Assembly (NCBI RefSeq): GCF_003482105.1
Contig: NZ_QULM01000002.1
Span: 186,001-250,000, forward strand
Length of the DNA stretch: 64,000 nt
DNA from: Coprococcus sp. OM04-5BH
GTDB taxonomy: Bacteria; Bacillota; Clostridia; Lachnospirales; Lachnospiraceae
Reading direction: 5' to 3'
Part shown: piece after piece, positions 63,426 through 64,000 of the stretch
Numbering within the stretch: the first letter of the stretch is position 1
How the letters are laid out: every line of letters starts with the position of its first letter
Notes under the pieces: generated by a model
Seen by the model: the letters and a program-made list of their open reading frames with translations, nothing else
Told to the model about the DNA's origin: nothing
Databases searched by the model: none
Position numbers and translations under genes: made by a program

Positions 63426-64000
63426 CTATTCTTCACTGAAGGACGCAACGAGTCCGCTTGTGTTAAACATTGCTGTTACGTCATTATTACTTGAATCAAC
63501 AATAGTTACGCCAAATGTACCTGAATTGCTTGTAAGTCCTGTGATAGGTGCTGCACTGTCGATGCTAAGTGGGAATGAACTGTCTGTTGCAGCTCCTGAA
63601 TACAGTGTGTGGGTATTACCATCAACAGTGTATGTTATTGTCACACTTACTGTTCCGAGTGTATCAAAGTCATATACATTGTTGGATATACTTCCTGAGA
63701 ATGTAACCTTGTATGTGCTTGACTCCTTACCTTTACTTACAACGTAAGTGATGGTTGTGCCCTCTGCGATCTCTGAACCTGCCGGAGTACCCTGGCTTAT
63801 AACCTGTCCTGCCGGAACAGTATCACTGAACTCATATGATGGGCTTCCGTATAACTTGGCACTTGAGAGAAGTGATGTTGCTTCTGTCTCAGACTTTCCT
63901 ACAAGTTTAGGAACTGTTGTAAGAGTCTCCTCAGCACCATTGCTTATAACAATCTTTATGGTGGATCCGCTGGCAGCCTTTGTACCGGCTTCAGGATCTG
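63426..64000 (-). CDS. prkC: Ser/Thr protein kinase PrkC/StkP type, PASTA-containing C-terminal fragment
   Basis: The frame is open to the right edge of the window and ends in TAG at 63426-63428; about 190 residues are visible. It contains PASTA signatures (VPKLVGKSETEATSLLSSAK; DTVPAGQVISQGTPAGSEIA; EGTTITYVVSKG), then a Ser/Thr-rich beta-like extracellular end. PASTA domains bind muropeptides outside the cell and control a cytoplasmic kinase that is not in the window. Next to rsgA, this is the standard place for prkC; the kinase itself is inferred from context and PASTA repeats. Confidence 0.9.
   Translation of the reverse strand, partial: DPEAGTKAASGSTIKIVISNGAEETLTTVPKLVGKSETEATSLLSSAKLYGSPSYEFSDTVPAGQVISQGTPAGSEIAEGTTITYVVSKGKESSTYKVTFSGSISNNVYDFDTLGTVSVTITYTVDGNTHTLYSGAATDSSFPLSIDSAAPITGLTSNSGTFGVTIVDSSNNDVTAMFNTSGLVASFSEE

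Overview
The window looks like a chromosomal segment of a Gram-positive, spore-forming member of the Clostridia, most likely a Lachnospiraceae species (Coprococcus/Butyrivibrio/Roseburia-like). The basis is gene order and family content: PolC-type polymerase, a GerW/YtfJ sporulation protein, a SpoIID-like protein, the dak/Asp23/recG order, the large 2-hydroxyacyl-CoA dehydratase activase, and a CBM2-GH5 cellulase typical of plant-fibre degraders. The species cannot be fixed from the sequence alone. Nearly everything is on the minus strand. One tRNA (Glu, CTC) is present; there is no rRNA, CRISPR array, integrase or transposase.

Layout. 1-9837: coaD (partial), rsmD, a membrane-anchored cellulase, a membrane protein + DUF58 + MoxR trio, recG, fakA and an Asp23 protein; the usual recG-rsmD-coaD run is split by the cellulase/MoxR block. 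9838-10207: a divergent control region with a long structured leader on one side and the rpmB promoter on the other. 10208-15458: rpmB, a 45-residue membrane protein, ytfJ, a DUF2953 protein, two unrecognised proteins, an inactive rhomboid-like protein with a zinc finger, and a LysM protein. 15613-19830: a 1405-residue activase/dehydratase-like protein. 19895-21273: hisH-hisF. 21727-24241: an AT-richer accessory island of three zinc-ribbon membrane proteins, one with three Ltp repeats (a superinfection-exclusion lipoprotein domain), divergent from a small Cro/C1-type regulator, with a perfect palindrome inside the operon promoter. 24332-27414: a two-component system and a lipoprotein. 27581-31156: ylxM-ffh-rpsP-khpA-rimM-trmD. 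31208-39749: rimP-nusA-rnpM-ylxQ-infB-rbfA-nrnA-truB-ribF, with an attenuator-like hairpin at its head and several non-ATG starts, including an apparent ACG start for rimP. 39947-43553: a siroheme dehydrogenase, a SpoIID-like/peptidoglycan-binding protein, a MATE transporter and tRNA-Glu. 43863-54727: pyrH-frr-uppS-cdsA-dxr-rseP-ispG-polC. 54990-64000: an LCP protein, a HAD phosphatase, a sodium/solute symporter, a Na/Pi cotransporter, then the PASTA kinase-rsgA-rpe-thiN run.

Most of the window is housekeeping: ribosome assembly, translation initiation, protein targeting, isoprenoid and envelope precursor synthesis, and replication. The best candidates for something undescribed are the zinc-ribbon/Ltp island (21727-24241), the roughly 240-nt structured leader of the asp23-fakA genes (9838-10076), the ACG start of rimP with the cluster of weak start codons in its operon, the expanded repeat tract in IF2, and the 45-residue membrane protein whose ribosome binding site lies inside a terminator-like hairpin.
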